Positions 1-8,120 of a DNA stretch of 10,186 nucleotides are shown here, piece by piece. Each line of letters starts with the position of its first letter. Within the stretch, counting starts at the first letter, position 1. The translations under genes were made by a program, and so were the position numbers. Source of the DNA: Candidatus Cloacimonadota bacterium (GTDB lineage Bacteria > Cloacimonadota > Cloacimonadia > Cloacimonadales > JAFGVF01); NCBI GenBank assembly GCA_016938155.1, contig JAFGVF010000316.1:1-10186 (forward strand), in the 5' to 3' direction. Below the pieces are notes generated by a model. That model searched no databases. It worked only from the letters and a program-made list of their open reading frames with translations, and had not been told where the DNA came from.

Positions 1-2
1 GG

Positions 3-2786
3 GCTCATAACCTAAGTACTATGACACATGTGCATATTGATATGTGGACTGATAATGCTACAGTTGTGAACTTCACTCCGATAAGTGCGTCAACCGGTGA
101 ACATGCTGTATCACTAACTCCGATCACAACTGAAGTATGGAACAGCTATGATATTCCTTTAACAGCATTTGTTGGTTTATCATTTACTGACATTCATCAA
201 CTTAAGTTTGATGGACAGGCTGGTTTCACTCCTTCAACAATCTATCTTGATAACATATATTTTTATACAGCACCACTACTTAGTGATGATGCAAGTTTAA
301 CCGATTTACTTATTGATGGTGTTTCAATAGATGGCTTTGCAACTGGCACCTATCTTTATAATGTAGAACTTGCTGAAGGTACAACAGTAGTGCCCACAGT
401 AACTGCAACTACAAACAATCCAAACGCTTCCTACATAGTCAACGCTGCTGCTTCATTACCTGGAACAACTGATGTTGTTGTAACTGCTGAAGATGGTGCT
501 ACAATACTTACATATAGTATTGCATTCACCGTTTATCAACCACCGGTATTAGATACTCCGGCACCAACTCCTGATGAATTACAGGAAAATGTAATTTCTA
601 TCTATAGTGACTCATTTACAGATATAACCGGAACAAACTATGATCCTTTCTGGGGACAATCAACGCTAGTATCTTTTGAAGATATTTTAGGTAACAATGT
701 AATGAAGTATGACATCTTCAATTATCAAGGTACAGAGCTTGCTGGTGCCCATAACTTTGCAACAATGGAGTATTTACATATCGATTTATGGACTGCTGAT
801 GCAACTGTTATTCTTTTCTCTCCTATAAGCCAATCTACAGGAGAGCATTTAGTTTCTCTTACACCTATTAACATTGGTTCATGGAATAGCTACGATATTC
901 CTCTTACAGATTTTACAGGTGTTTCAATGACAGATATATTCCAGCTCAAGTTTGATGGTCAAGCTGGTGTTACACCTTCTACAATCTATCTTGATAATAT
1001 CTATTTCTGGAAAACACCTGTACAGGCAGGTACAGATGCAACTTTAGCTGATTTGCGAGTAAATGGAACAACAGTCTCAGGTTTTTCCCCATCACTTATC
1101 GTTTATGATGTTCTACTTCCATGGGAAACTACTTCAGTACCTGTTGTAACAGCTTTAACTGCTGATCCTTTTGCTTCATATGTAGTTAATGATGCCCCTG
1201 GTTTACCGGGAACAACTGAAGTCGTTGTTACTGCTCAAAATAGTATCAATACTGAAGCCTATTACATAAACTTCACTGTTGAAGCTCCACCTGCCACTGT
1301 AACAGATCCTGCACCGGATCCATCAAATCTTGCAGTAGATGTAATTTCAATCTATAGTGATTCATATAACGATATTGCAGGTACTAACTTTAATCCTTTC
1401 TGGGGACAGACAACTCAGGTTAGTTTTGAAGATGTTAGTGGTAACAATATGATGAAGTATGATACTTTCAATTATCAGGGAACCCAGTTGAACGGTAATC
1501 AGAACCTATCACTAATGGAATATGTTCATATAGATATGTGGACAGAAGATGCGACGGTAGTATTGTTCTCCCCAATAAGTGCTACTACAGGAGAGCACTT
1601 AGTTTCCTTAACACCAATTACACCATTAACCTGGAACAGCTACGATATCCCGTTATCAGATTTTACTGGTGTTTCTATGAGTAATATCCATCAACTTAAG
1701 TTTGATGGTCAGGCAGGCGTAAACCCATCTACGATCTATCTTGATAATATCTATTTCTGGAAAACTCCAGCAACTGCAGGTACTGATGCTACTCTCTCTG
1801 ACCTTAGAGTTGATGGCACAACAATAGACGGGTTCTCTCAGTTAGTTCTTAGCTATGATTATGAACTTCCCAATGGCACAGTGGTAATACCAACAGTCGC
1901 TGCGACTACAAACGACCCCAACGCAAGTTATGTAGTGAATAATCCAGCAACAATTCCCGGGACATGTGAAATCGTAGTCACTGCTGATGATAACACAACA
2001 GTTTTGACATATACAATCAACTTCATAATTGCTGACCCGGTACCTGAAGCTCCAGCTCCTACACCATCTATTGCTAGTGCTAATGTAATCTCATTATACA
2101 GCGACGCCTATCAGGATGTCACAGTTGATACCTGGTCTGCTGTTTGGGACCTGGCAGATGTAACCGATGAACAAATCAGTACTGATAATGTGAAACTATA
2201 CACAAACCTTGTTTTTGCCGGTATTGAGTTTACTTCTCAGACAATTAATGCGACTTCAATGACCCATTTCCATATGGATGTATGGACACCTGACGATACT
2301 TCAGCACCTTCACAGTTTAAAGTAAAGCTTGTTGATTTCGGTGCTAACGGAGTGTGGGGTGGTGGTGATGATGTTGAGCATGAGCTGACATTCGGTGAGA
2401 CTACAATGAATACAGAATCATGGGTTAGTCTTGATATCCCGTTAACAGATTTTATCAATCTTACAACCAGAGGTCACTTAGCTCAGTTAATAATCTCTGG
2501 AACTCCTAATACCGTATATGTAGATAATGTGTACTTCTACAATGACAATCCTGTTGCTCTTGGGATACCACAAAATGTCACAGCTTTAGTAAACGCTAAT
2601 GAAGTAACCATTTCCTGGAATGAAGTTGTTGGAGCAACATCCTATGTTGTTTATGAATCTGACACACCTGATGGAGTCTATACTCCTGTTTCAGGGGGAG
2701 CTTACAATGGAACTAACTGGACAGGCACTGTTCAGACCAGTAGAAAATTCTATCATGTTAATGCAGTTAGTGATGCTGTTAGATAG
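3..2786 (+). CDS. Large modular surface protein with repeated carbohydrate-binding-like and cadherin-like domains (5' partial)
   Basis: This is the C-terminal part of a longer extracellular protein. The frame is open to base 3 with no stop, and the residues before the first ATG (AHNLST at 3-20) match the interior of the next repeat (AHNFAT), so the ATG at 21 is internal. Modules in order: the end of a beta-sandwich module (3-270), cadherin-like (285-537), module 2 (591-1010), cadherin-like (1035-1280), module 3 (1341-1760), cadherin-like (1785-2030), a variant module (2085-2540) and a fibronectin III-like end (2562-2783). Each binding-like module runs from VIS(I/L)YSD through a WG or WD motif and H(I/M)D(M/L/V)WT to (Y/V)(L/V)DN(I/V)YF. 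I know such modules as appendages of FCB polysaccharide hydrolases, notably GH16 laminarinases, so a catalytic domain may lie upstream. No T9SS sorting domain is present at this C-terminus. Ligand binding is inferred, not shown. Confidence 0.85.
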   Translation, partial: AHNLSTMTHVHIDMWTDNATVVNFTPISASTGEHAVSLTPITTEVWNSYDIPLTAFVGLSFTDIHQLKFDGQAGFTPSTIYLDNIYFYTAPLLSDDASLTDLLIDGVSIDGFATGTYLYNVELAEGTTVVPTVTATTNNPNASYIVNAAASLPGTTDVVVTAEDGATILTYSIAFTVYQPPVLDTPAPTPDELQENVISIYSDSFTDITGTNYDPFWGQSTLVSFEDILGNNVMKYDIFNYQGTELAGAHNFATMEYLHIDLWTADATVILFSPISQSTGEHLVSLTPINIGSWNSYDIPLTDFTGVSMTDIFQLKFDGQAGVTPSTIYLDNIYFWKTPVQAGTDATLADLRVNGTTVSGFSPSLIVYDVLLPWETTSVPVVTALTADPFASYVVNDAPGLPGTTEVVVTAQNSINTEAYYINFTVEAPPATVTDPAPDPSNLAVDVISIYSDSYNDIAGTNFNPFWGQTTQVSFEDVSGNNMMKYDTFNYQGTQLNGNQNLSLMEYVHIDMWTEDATVVLFSPISATTGEHLVSLTPITPLTWNSYDIPLSDFTGVSMSNIHQLKFDGQAGVNPSTIYLDNIYFWKTPATAGTDATLSDLRVDGTTIDGFSQLVLSYDYELPNGTVVIPTVAATTNDPNASYVVNNPATIPGTCEIVVTADDNTTVLTYTINFIIADPVPEAPAPTPSIASANVISLYSDAYQDVTVDTWSAVWDLADVTDEQISTDNVKLYTNLVFAGIEFTSQTINATSMTHFHMDVWTPDDTSAPSQFKVKLVDFGANGVWGGGDDVEHELTFGETTMNTESWVSLDIPLTDFINLTTRGHLAQLIISGTPNTVYVDNVYFYNDNPVALGIPQNVTALVNANEVTISWNEVVGATSYVVYESDTPDGVYTPVSGGAYNGTNWTGTVQTSRKFYHVNAVSDAVR
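591..1760 (+). repeat. Tandem 750-bp intragenic repeat (binding module plus cadherin-like domain)
   Basis: Equivalent points recur at near-constant spacing. The cadherin-like domain starts at 285, 1035 and 1785, exactly 750 bases apart. The binding-module start (VIS) falls at 591, 1341 and 2085. Copies 2 and 3 are well conserved at DNA level: bases 984-1015 and 1734-1765 are identical over 32 bases, again 750 apart. A further copy is cut by the left edge (3-270). The pattern indicates in-frame internal duplication of a 250-residue unit. Confidence 0.85.
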
Positions 2787-2807
2787 GAAATTAATCTAGG
2801 AGAAGCC

Positions 2808-4682
2808 ATGAAAAAGAACATAATAACAATCTTAGTATTAATGATAAGTGCAGTTATGTTTGCACAGTATGTCAATGTGGACTTTGAACCGGGAAGCCTT
2901 GGAGCAGAATGGGGCTGGACAGTTGGTGAGAATGGTGATAACCCACCGGTTACATTTGTTGCTAATCCTAATGGTACCGGCATTAATACATCATCCAATT
3001 GTGCAATGTTTACTGCCAGACAAGGTGGACAACCCTGGGCACTTTGTTTCACAGATGACATTGATCCGTTTGAATTTAATGCAAGCAATACAAACATAAC
3101 TATTATGGTTTACAAGCCTATAATAAGTACCATTGCTGTTAAATTTGAAGGTATTAGTGCACCTGTTGAACTCCAGTCTGCTAATACATTGACTAATCAA
3201 TGGGAAGAGATTTCTTTTAATTTCTCTGGCTATATTGGAAACACATATAGTCGCTTAATAGTGATTCCTGATTTCAACGCCAGAACAGAGGATCATAGTC
3301 TCTATTTTGACAATATTCAGTTACCTCTAAGCAATGTAGATCCTATTCCTGAGCCGGCTACTGCTGCTCCATTACCGATGTATCCAAGTGATAGTGTTAT
3401 CTCTTTATTCAGTAATGCTTACACAAATAATCCTGTTAATACATGGTCAGCAGACTGGGATAATGCAAATGTTAGTGATGTGCAAATACAGGGGGATGAT
3501 GTAAAACTTTACACTAGCCTTGTTTTTGCAGGTATTGAATTTACATCGAGTACTATTGATGCAACAGCTTTGGATTACTTCCATATCGATATGTGGACAC
3601 CTGACACAATAACAAATCCGGAAGAATTGAGAATCAAACTTGTTGATTTCGGAGCAGATGGTGTCTGGGGTGCTGATGATGTTGAACATGAGATTTCATT
3701 CGGTGATGATATAATTATCGCTAATTCATGGATAAGCCTGGATATACCTTTCACTGATTTCACAGCATTAACAACTAGAGGACATCTTGCACAGCTGATA
3801 ATCTCTGGAGATCCAAATACTCTCTATGTTGACAACATCTTCTTCTATGCCGGAGGAACAGTTCCAACTGGTCCTACTGTAGCAGCTTCTACACCAACGG
3901 CACCTGAAGCAGCTGTGATATCTCTATTCAGTAATGCTTATACAAATGTTGCTGTAGATACATGGTCAGCAGTCTGGGATGATGCAAATGTAAATGATGT
4001 TCAGGTGGAGGGTGATGATGTAAAGCTTTACACTAGTCTTGTAGTTGCAGGTATAGAGTTTACATCTCAGACTATTAATGCAGGAACTATGACCCATTTT
4101 CACATGGACATATGGACCCCTGATGCAATAGCAGACACAACAGAACTCAGAATCAAGCTTGTTGATTTTGGTGCTGATGGTGTTTGGAGTGGTGGTGATG
4201 ATGTTGAGCATGAACTAACTTTTGGTGATGAGACATTATCAACAGGGACATGGATAAACCTTGACCTTCCACTTGCAGACTTTGCAGGGCTTATTACCAA
4301 AGAACACTTAGCTCAGCTTATCATCTCAGGTGATCCTAACACATTGTACATTGACAACATCTATTTCTATGATAGACCAATGGATGTAGCTGAAGAGACT
4401 GTCGAAGTATCAAATGCAGCTTATCGTTTAGGTAGTAACTACCCTAATCCATTTAATCCTGAAACAAGTATTAGCTACTCGTTGAGTAAACCGGGTAATG
4501 TAACTCTGAAGGTTTACGACCTAAAGGGAAGATTAGTTGAAACTCTTGTTGATGGATACAGATCGACGGGTTCGCATATTGTTGAATGGAGTGCAGCTAA
4601 TGCTGCTTCCGGAATATACTTCTACTCACTTTCAGTTAATAACAGACACATTGAAACCAGACAAATGGTTCTACTTAAATAG
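2808..4682 (+). CDS. Secreted glycan-binding-like protein with T9SS C-terminal sorting domain
   Basis: This complete 624-residue protein has no recognisable catalytic domain. Residues 1-20 (MKKNIITILVLMISAVMFAQ) form a typical signal peptide. Residues about 21-172 make an N-terminal jelly-roll-like domain ending in LYFDNIQLP. Two tandem beta-sandwich modules follow, at 197-347 and 370-521, both carrying DTWSA or NTWSA, KLYTSLV, FH(I/M)D(M/I)WTPD, KLVDFGADGVW, DDVEHE, LAQLIISGDPNT and DNI(Y/F)FY. They are the same type as the last binding-like module of the gene upstream. Residues 539-624 are a type A sorting domain (NYPNPFNPET, VYDLKGRLVETL, ASGIYFYSL, terminal RQMVLLK), which normally directs passage through the T9SS outer-membrane pore and surface attachment. 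AGGAG at 2798-2802 is well spaced before the ATG. The gene lies 21 bases after the previous stop, so co-transcription is likely. A role as surface glycan-capture protein is inference. Confidence 0.85.
   Translation: MKKNIITILVLMISAVMFAQYVNVDFEPGSLGAEWGWTVGENGDNPPVTFVANPNGTGINTSSNCAMFTARQGGQPWALCFTDDIDPFEFNASNTNITIMVYKPIISTIAVKFEGISAPVELQSANTLTNQWEEISFNFSGYIGNTYSRLIVIPDFNARTEDHSLYFDNIQLPLSNVDPIPEPATAAPLPMYPSDSVISLFSNAYTNNPVNTWSADWDNANVSDVQIQGDDVKLYTSLVFAGIEFTSSTIDATALDYFHIDMWTPDTITNPEELRIKLVDFGADGVWGADDVEHEISFGDDIIIANSWISLDIPFTDFTALTTRGHLAQLIISGDPNTLYVDNIFFYAGGTVPTGPTVAASTPTAPEAAVISLFSNAYTNVAVDTWSAVWDDANVNDVQVEGDDVKLYTSLVVAGIEFTSQTINAGTMTHFHMDIWTPDAIADTTELRIKLVDFGADGVWSGGDDVEHELTFGDETLSTGTWINLDLPLADFAGLITKEHLAQLIISGDPNTLYIDNIYFYDRPMDVAEETVEVSNAAYRLGSNYPNPFNPETSISYSLSKPGNVTLKVYDLKGRLVETLVDGYRSTGSHIVEWSAANAASGIYFYSLSVNNRHIETRQMVLLK
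3396..4370 (+). repeat. Two tandem copies of a ~151-residue beta-sandwich module
   Basis: Copies at 3396-3848 and 3915-4370 start 519 bases apart, separated by Pro/Thr/Ala-rich linkers. Their proteins share long near-identical stretches. A third close relative is the module at 2085-2540 in the preceding gene. The acidic DFGADGVW...DDVEHE stretch could hold a metal ion, but that is only a guess. Confidence 0.85.
4422..4679 (+). other. Type A sorting / FlgD-like C-terminal domain (T9SS)
   Basis: These 86 residues begin YRLGSNYPNPFNPET and end RQMVLLK. They carry the features of the Por secretion system C-terminal sorting family: NPFNP, VYDLxGR, the turn before W in HIVEWSA, ASGIYFYSL, and a basic-hydrophobic end. 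The domain is the best taxonomic marker in the window because T9SS is essentially confined to FCB bacteria. Confidence 0.88.
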
Positions 4683-4689
4683 ACTTATT

Positions 4690-4727
4690 AATCAGCCAAT
4701 ACAGCTGTATTGGCTGATTTTCTTTTA
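4690..4727 (+). terminator. Rho-independent terminator on a perfect 30-base palindrome
   Basis: Bases 4690-4719 are their own exact reverse complement (AATCAGCCAATACAG and its mirror), followed by a T-rich tract, TTTTCTTTT. The hairpin lies 7 bases after the stop of the T9SS-sorted protein. It should end transcription of the two surface-protein genes and insulate the enzyme genes downstream. The symmetrical stem with a 4-base AGCT turn could also be a dimeric protein site, but the T tract favours termination. Confidence 0.85.
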
Positions 4728-4741
4728 ACCTATAATAAATA

Positions 4742-4747
4742 AGGGGG
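4742..4747 (+). promoter_or_regulatory. Ribosome binding site deciding the phosphorylase start
   Basis: AGGGGG lies only two bases before a GTG at 4750 but five bases before the ATG at 4753. The ATG is therefore the more plausible start, and the GTG that would add one residue is rejected. Confidence 0.6.
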
Positions 4748-4752
4748 TAGTG

Positions 4753-7700
4753 ATGAATCCTACCAAGAATGATAGATTTATACTGAATGATAATGGAGAC
4801 TTTATAATTTCTGATTACAACAGATCAAAGTTGTTTTCAAGCTTCTTTCCTGGGGTTGCCGGAAAGGAAGGCATCCCGATGTGGTTGTTCTATGTTAACC
4901 GTGGACAATGTGTTTGTAGTATGGGAATCGAAGGTAAGAATAAACCTATCATGGAGTTTTTACCTGCAAACTGGGCATACAACCTTGTTTCATCTCAAGG
5001 TTTCAGAACATTCCTCAAGTTTAGAACCAAAGATACTTATTTTTTCTATGAACCATTCCAGAGAGATTTACAGAATGAGGAGATGCTGATTGAACAGAAG
5101 ATGATTATCAAGCCGGCAGGATTGACTCTCATTGAAACTAATCAGTCATTACAACTCAGATTCATCGTTGAGTATAGTAATGTCCCTCAAGATAAATATG
5201 CCGGTCTCATTCGTGAATTAAAGATTGAAAACCTCAGTGATACCTCAATTTCTTTTGATCTTTTAGATGGACTGCCATTGATAATTCCCTACGGATTGGA
5301 TAATAATGGATTGAAATTTATGAGACGCTTGTTTGAAGCGTTTGTAGAAGTTACGAATTATCAGACTAAAGTACCATTCTTCAAAGGTAAGGTTGAACCT
5401 TCTGATAGACCGGATGTTGTCAGGATTAAAAAAGGCAATTTCTATCTTGGTTTTAGACAGAATGGAAAGAATGTTGAAATCGTGACTCCGGTTGTGGATC
5501 CTGTAAAAATCTTTGGTAACAGAGGTGATTACAAAGCCCCTGAGGTATTCCTTAAAAGCTCTATTGATGAAGTCGTTAAGGGACAGATTCTGGAGAATAG
5601 ACTCCCCTCAGCCATGGGTATCATGAATGTCTCTATAAACGCGGGAGATTCCTTTACATATACATCTGTCATCGGACACGCAGAATCCGTTGAAGAATTG
5701 AATAATCTTGTGCCCATAATTACCTCCTCTGAGTATATAGAACAAAAGAAAAGGGCAAATGCTGAGCTGATCGATAGACTTACCCAAAATAACTTTATCT
5801 GCAGTGAAGAATCCGTCTTGGATTACTATGCCAGACAAAACTTCCTTGATAATGCTCTTCGTGGCGGATTACCTTATACTATTCACGGAGCAAATAGCTC
5901 ATCAACACTTCACCTATACTCTCGAAAACATGGAGACCTGGAAAGAGATTATAACGATTATAGACTTACACCAACTCATTATTCTCAAGGCAATGGTAAC
6001 TATAGAGATGTGAACCAGAATCGCAGGAGTGATCTTTTCTTTAACCCGGATGTTAAGGATAGCAATATTGAGCATTTCTATAATCTTATCCAGTTGGATG
6101 GTTTTAATCCGCTGGTAATTAAGGAGATTAGATTTGCAGTAAAATATGTTGAAAACCTGGAATCAGTTCTTGGCAAACATATAGAAAATTCCAGGATTAG
6201 TTTCGTAAAAGAGTATATCAGAAACCCATTTACACCGGGTGAGTTACTCTCTTACCTGAAAGAAAACAGGATAGAAATATCAACAAATACAGAAGGCTTC
6301 ATAGGTGATTTAATCGGGATCTGCATCAAGAAATATGATACAGCTTACGGTGAAGGATACTGGACTGACCATTGGACATATAATCTCGATTTAATTGAGA
6401 ACTATCTGGCTGTTTATCCGGAAGAGAAACAACAACTTCTCTTCAACAAGAAAGAGTACACTTACTATGATAATCCGCATCTGGTAGCTCCACGCGATGA
6501 TAAATATGTCATTTGGGATGGAAATCTAATGCAGCTGAATAGTGTTGAATATGATGAAGAGAAGGAAGAACTCATCAACCAGCGTCCGATTGACCGTAAC
6601 AAAGTACATACAGATTATGGTAAGGGTGAAGTTTACAAAACAAACCTTTTCAATAAGATGCTCTGCCTGATCATCAACAAACTTGCTTCTTTAGATGGTT
6701 CCGGGGTTGGAATTGAAATGGAATCAGGTAAACCTAATTGGTATGATGCCTTAAATGGACTTCCCGGTTTAATTGGTTCCAGTTTAAGTGAAACTCTCGA
6801 AGTGAAGCGTCATATCCTTTTCATGTTAAACTCTCTTAGTGAAGGGACTACAAGCTCATTTGCTTTACCTGAAGAACTCTACGATTTTGCTCTTTCGCTA
6901 ATGGAGTTGCTTAATTCTAATCCTACACCTTTTAATTACTGGGATAGTGCCACAACCTTGAAGGAGCAGTATCGTAAGAGAACCAGATTAGGTATCAGCG
7001 GAAGAGAAATACAGATATCTTTTGAACAGGTAGTGTCCTTGTTGAAGTCAGGTTTAAAGAGAGTTGAAGATGGCATATCAAGAGCTTGGAATAGAGAGCA
7101 GAATGTAATCTCAACATACTTTATAAACAAAGTTATTAAGCATGAATTGATCTATACAACGGCAGCCAATGGTGAGCAGGTTGTAAAAAGAAATGCTAAC
7201 GGTTTACCATGTTTTAAGGCTCTTAAATTTGAACTGGTTCATCTTCCTCTATTCCTTGAAGGACCTGTCCATTTCCTACGAACTTGTGAGGACAGAACTG
7301 TATCACAAGAGCTTGTACAAAACATTCGGTTGAGTGGTCTGTTTGATACAAAACTGAAGATGTACAAGGTGAACGAATCTCTTAAGGATCAGCCTATGGA
7401 GATTGGTAGGGCACGGACTTTCTCCCCCGGGTGGTTCGAAAATGAATCTATCTGGCTACATATGGAGTATAAGTATATGCTGGAGGTTCTCAGGAATGAG
7501 TTACATGAGGAATTTTTCGATGATTTCAAGAATGTGTTTATTCCATTCCTCAAACCGGAGATTTATGGAAGAAGTATCCTTGAAAACTCCTCTTTCATTG
7601 TAAGTAGTGGTAACCCTGATTCATCAATCCACGGAAATGGTTTTGTTGCTCGTTTAAGTGGAGCAACTGCAGAGTTTATCAGCATACTGATGCATATGGC

Positions 7701-8067
7701 AACAGGAAGAACTCCTTTTTCCATTGATGTAAACGGTGATCTTATACTTATGCTAAAGCCGATTTTGCCAAAGTGGATTTTCACTAAAAATAATAAAGAA
7801 AAGAGACTGTATTTAAGAGAAAAGTGGCAAAATATCACATTCCCGGCTAACTCCTTCAGCTTTGTTTATCTTGGTGAAGTACTTGTTATTTACCATAACC
7901 CAGGAAATAGGGATACATTCGGAAAAGAGAGTATTAAACCTATCTCTTACACTCTTGAGTTCAAGGATGGTTCAAGAAAAATTATTAATAACTCATACCT
8001 ATCAGGAGATTTAGCAAAAGCTGTTCGGGATAGATTGATTGTTAGAATGGATGTATTACTTGGGTAG
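4753..8067 (+). CDS. Beta-glucan phosphorylase, GH161/GH149-like (GH94-related clan)
   Basis: Such enzymes split a terminal glucose from a beta-glucan oligosaccharide with inorganic phosphate, giving glucose 1-phosphate with inversion. The protein has 1104 residues, larger than a typical GH94 cellobiose phosphorylase and in the range I recall for beta-1,3-glucan phosphorylases. The N-terminal third looks like the beta-sandwich domain (IPMWLFYVNRGQ, GFRTFLKF). The helical barrel follows, with GH94-like landmarks: YRD at 417-419, YWTDHWTYNLDL with Asp539 as the proposed general acid, and NWYDALNG at 662-669 (compare DWNDGMN in GH94). HGNGF (His960) and SGATAEF (from 969) resemble the GH94 phosphate-binding segment. 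No signal peptide or membrane segment is seen, so it is probably cytoplasmic. The GH3 gene follows after 53 bases without a terminator. The family call (GH161 favoured) rests on remembered motifs and size. Automatic pipelines often name such proteins cellobiose phosphorylase. Confidence 0.78.
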   Translation: MNPTKNDRFILNDNGDFIISDYNRSKLFSSFFPGVAGKEGIPMWLFYVNRGQCVCSMGIEGKNKPIMEFLPANWAYNLVSSQGFRTFLKFRTKDTYFFYEPFQRDLQNEEMLIEQKMIIKPAGLTLIETNQSLQLRFIVEYSNVPQDKYAGLIRELKIENLSDTSISFDLLDGLPLIIPYGLDNNGLKFMRRLFEAFVEVTNYQTKVPFFKGKVEPSDRPDVVRIKKGNFYLGFRQNGKNVEIVTPVVDPVKIFGNRGDYKAPEVFLKSSIDEVVKGQILENRLPSAMGIMNVSINAGDSFTYTSVIGHAESVEELNNLVPIITSSEYIEQKKRANAELIDRLTQNNFICSEESVLDYYARQNFLDNALRGGLPYTIHGANSSSTLHLYSRKHGDLERDYNDYRLTPTHYSQGNGNYRDVNQNRRSDLFFNPDVKDSNIEHFYNLIQLDGFNPLVIKEIRFAVKYVENLESVLGKHIENSRISFVKEYIRNPFTPGELLSYLKENRIEISTNTEGFIGDLIGICIKKYDTAYGEGYWTDHWTYNLDLIENYLAVYPEEKQQLLFNKKEYTYYDNPHLVAPRDDKYVIWDGNLMQLNSVEYDEEKEELINQRPIDRNKVHTDYGKGEVYKTNLFNKMLCLIINKLASLDGSGVGIEMESGKPNWYDALNGLPGLIGSSLSETLEVKRHILFMLNSLSEGTTSSFALPEELYDFALSLMELLNSNPTPFNYWDSATTLKEQYRKRTRLGISGREIQISFEQVVSLLKSGLKRVEDGISRAWNREQNVISTYFINKVIKHELIYTTAANGEQVVKRNANGLPCFKALKFELVHLPLFLEGPVHFLRTCEDRTVSQELVQNIRLSGLFDTKLKMYKVNESLKDQPMEIGRARTFSPGWFENESIWLHMEYKYMLEVLRNELHEEFFDDFKNVFIPFLKPEIYGRSILENSSFIVSSGNPDSSIHGNGFVARLSGATAEFISILMHMATGRTPFSIDVNGDLILMLKPILPKWIFTKNNKEKRLYLREKWQNITFPANSFSFVYLGEVLVIYHNPGNRDTFGKESIKPISYTLEFKDGSRKIINNSYLSGDLAKAVRDRLIVRMDVLLG

Positions 8068-8120
8068 AAGCCAAGCTAAGATAACGATGTAATTCATAAA
8101 GAATATTTAAGGATAAAATA

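Noticed and set aside
21..23. ATG as start of the first gene
   Set aside because: The frame is open upstream to base 3 and the upstream residues match the interior of the next repeat copy. No ribosome binding site precedes it.
285..2030. Regular 750-bp spacing considered as a mobile or array-type DNA element
   Set aside because: The repeats are in frame, coincide with protein domain boundaries and differ at many codon positions, so they are protein-module duplications.
2237..4300. Several minus-strand open frames of 62-81 codons inside the surface-protein genes
   Set aside because: They recur at equivalent positions only because the sense modules repeat, have no ribosome binding sites, and encode nothing recognisable.
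4731..4736. TATAAT directly before the phosphorylase gene, a possible -10 box
   Set aside because: Transcription would begin around 4743, inside the ribosome binding site. The only upstream match (TTGGCT at 4710-4715) is weak, poorly spaced and inside the terminator stem, and FCB promoters often use a different -7 consensus.
8068..8120. 53-base gap between phosphorylase and GH3 genes as a possible promoter or terminator
   Set aside because: No hairpin with a T tract and no clear promoter boxes are visible; only the GH3 ribosome binding site is supportable.
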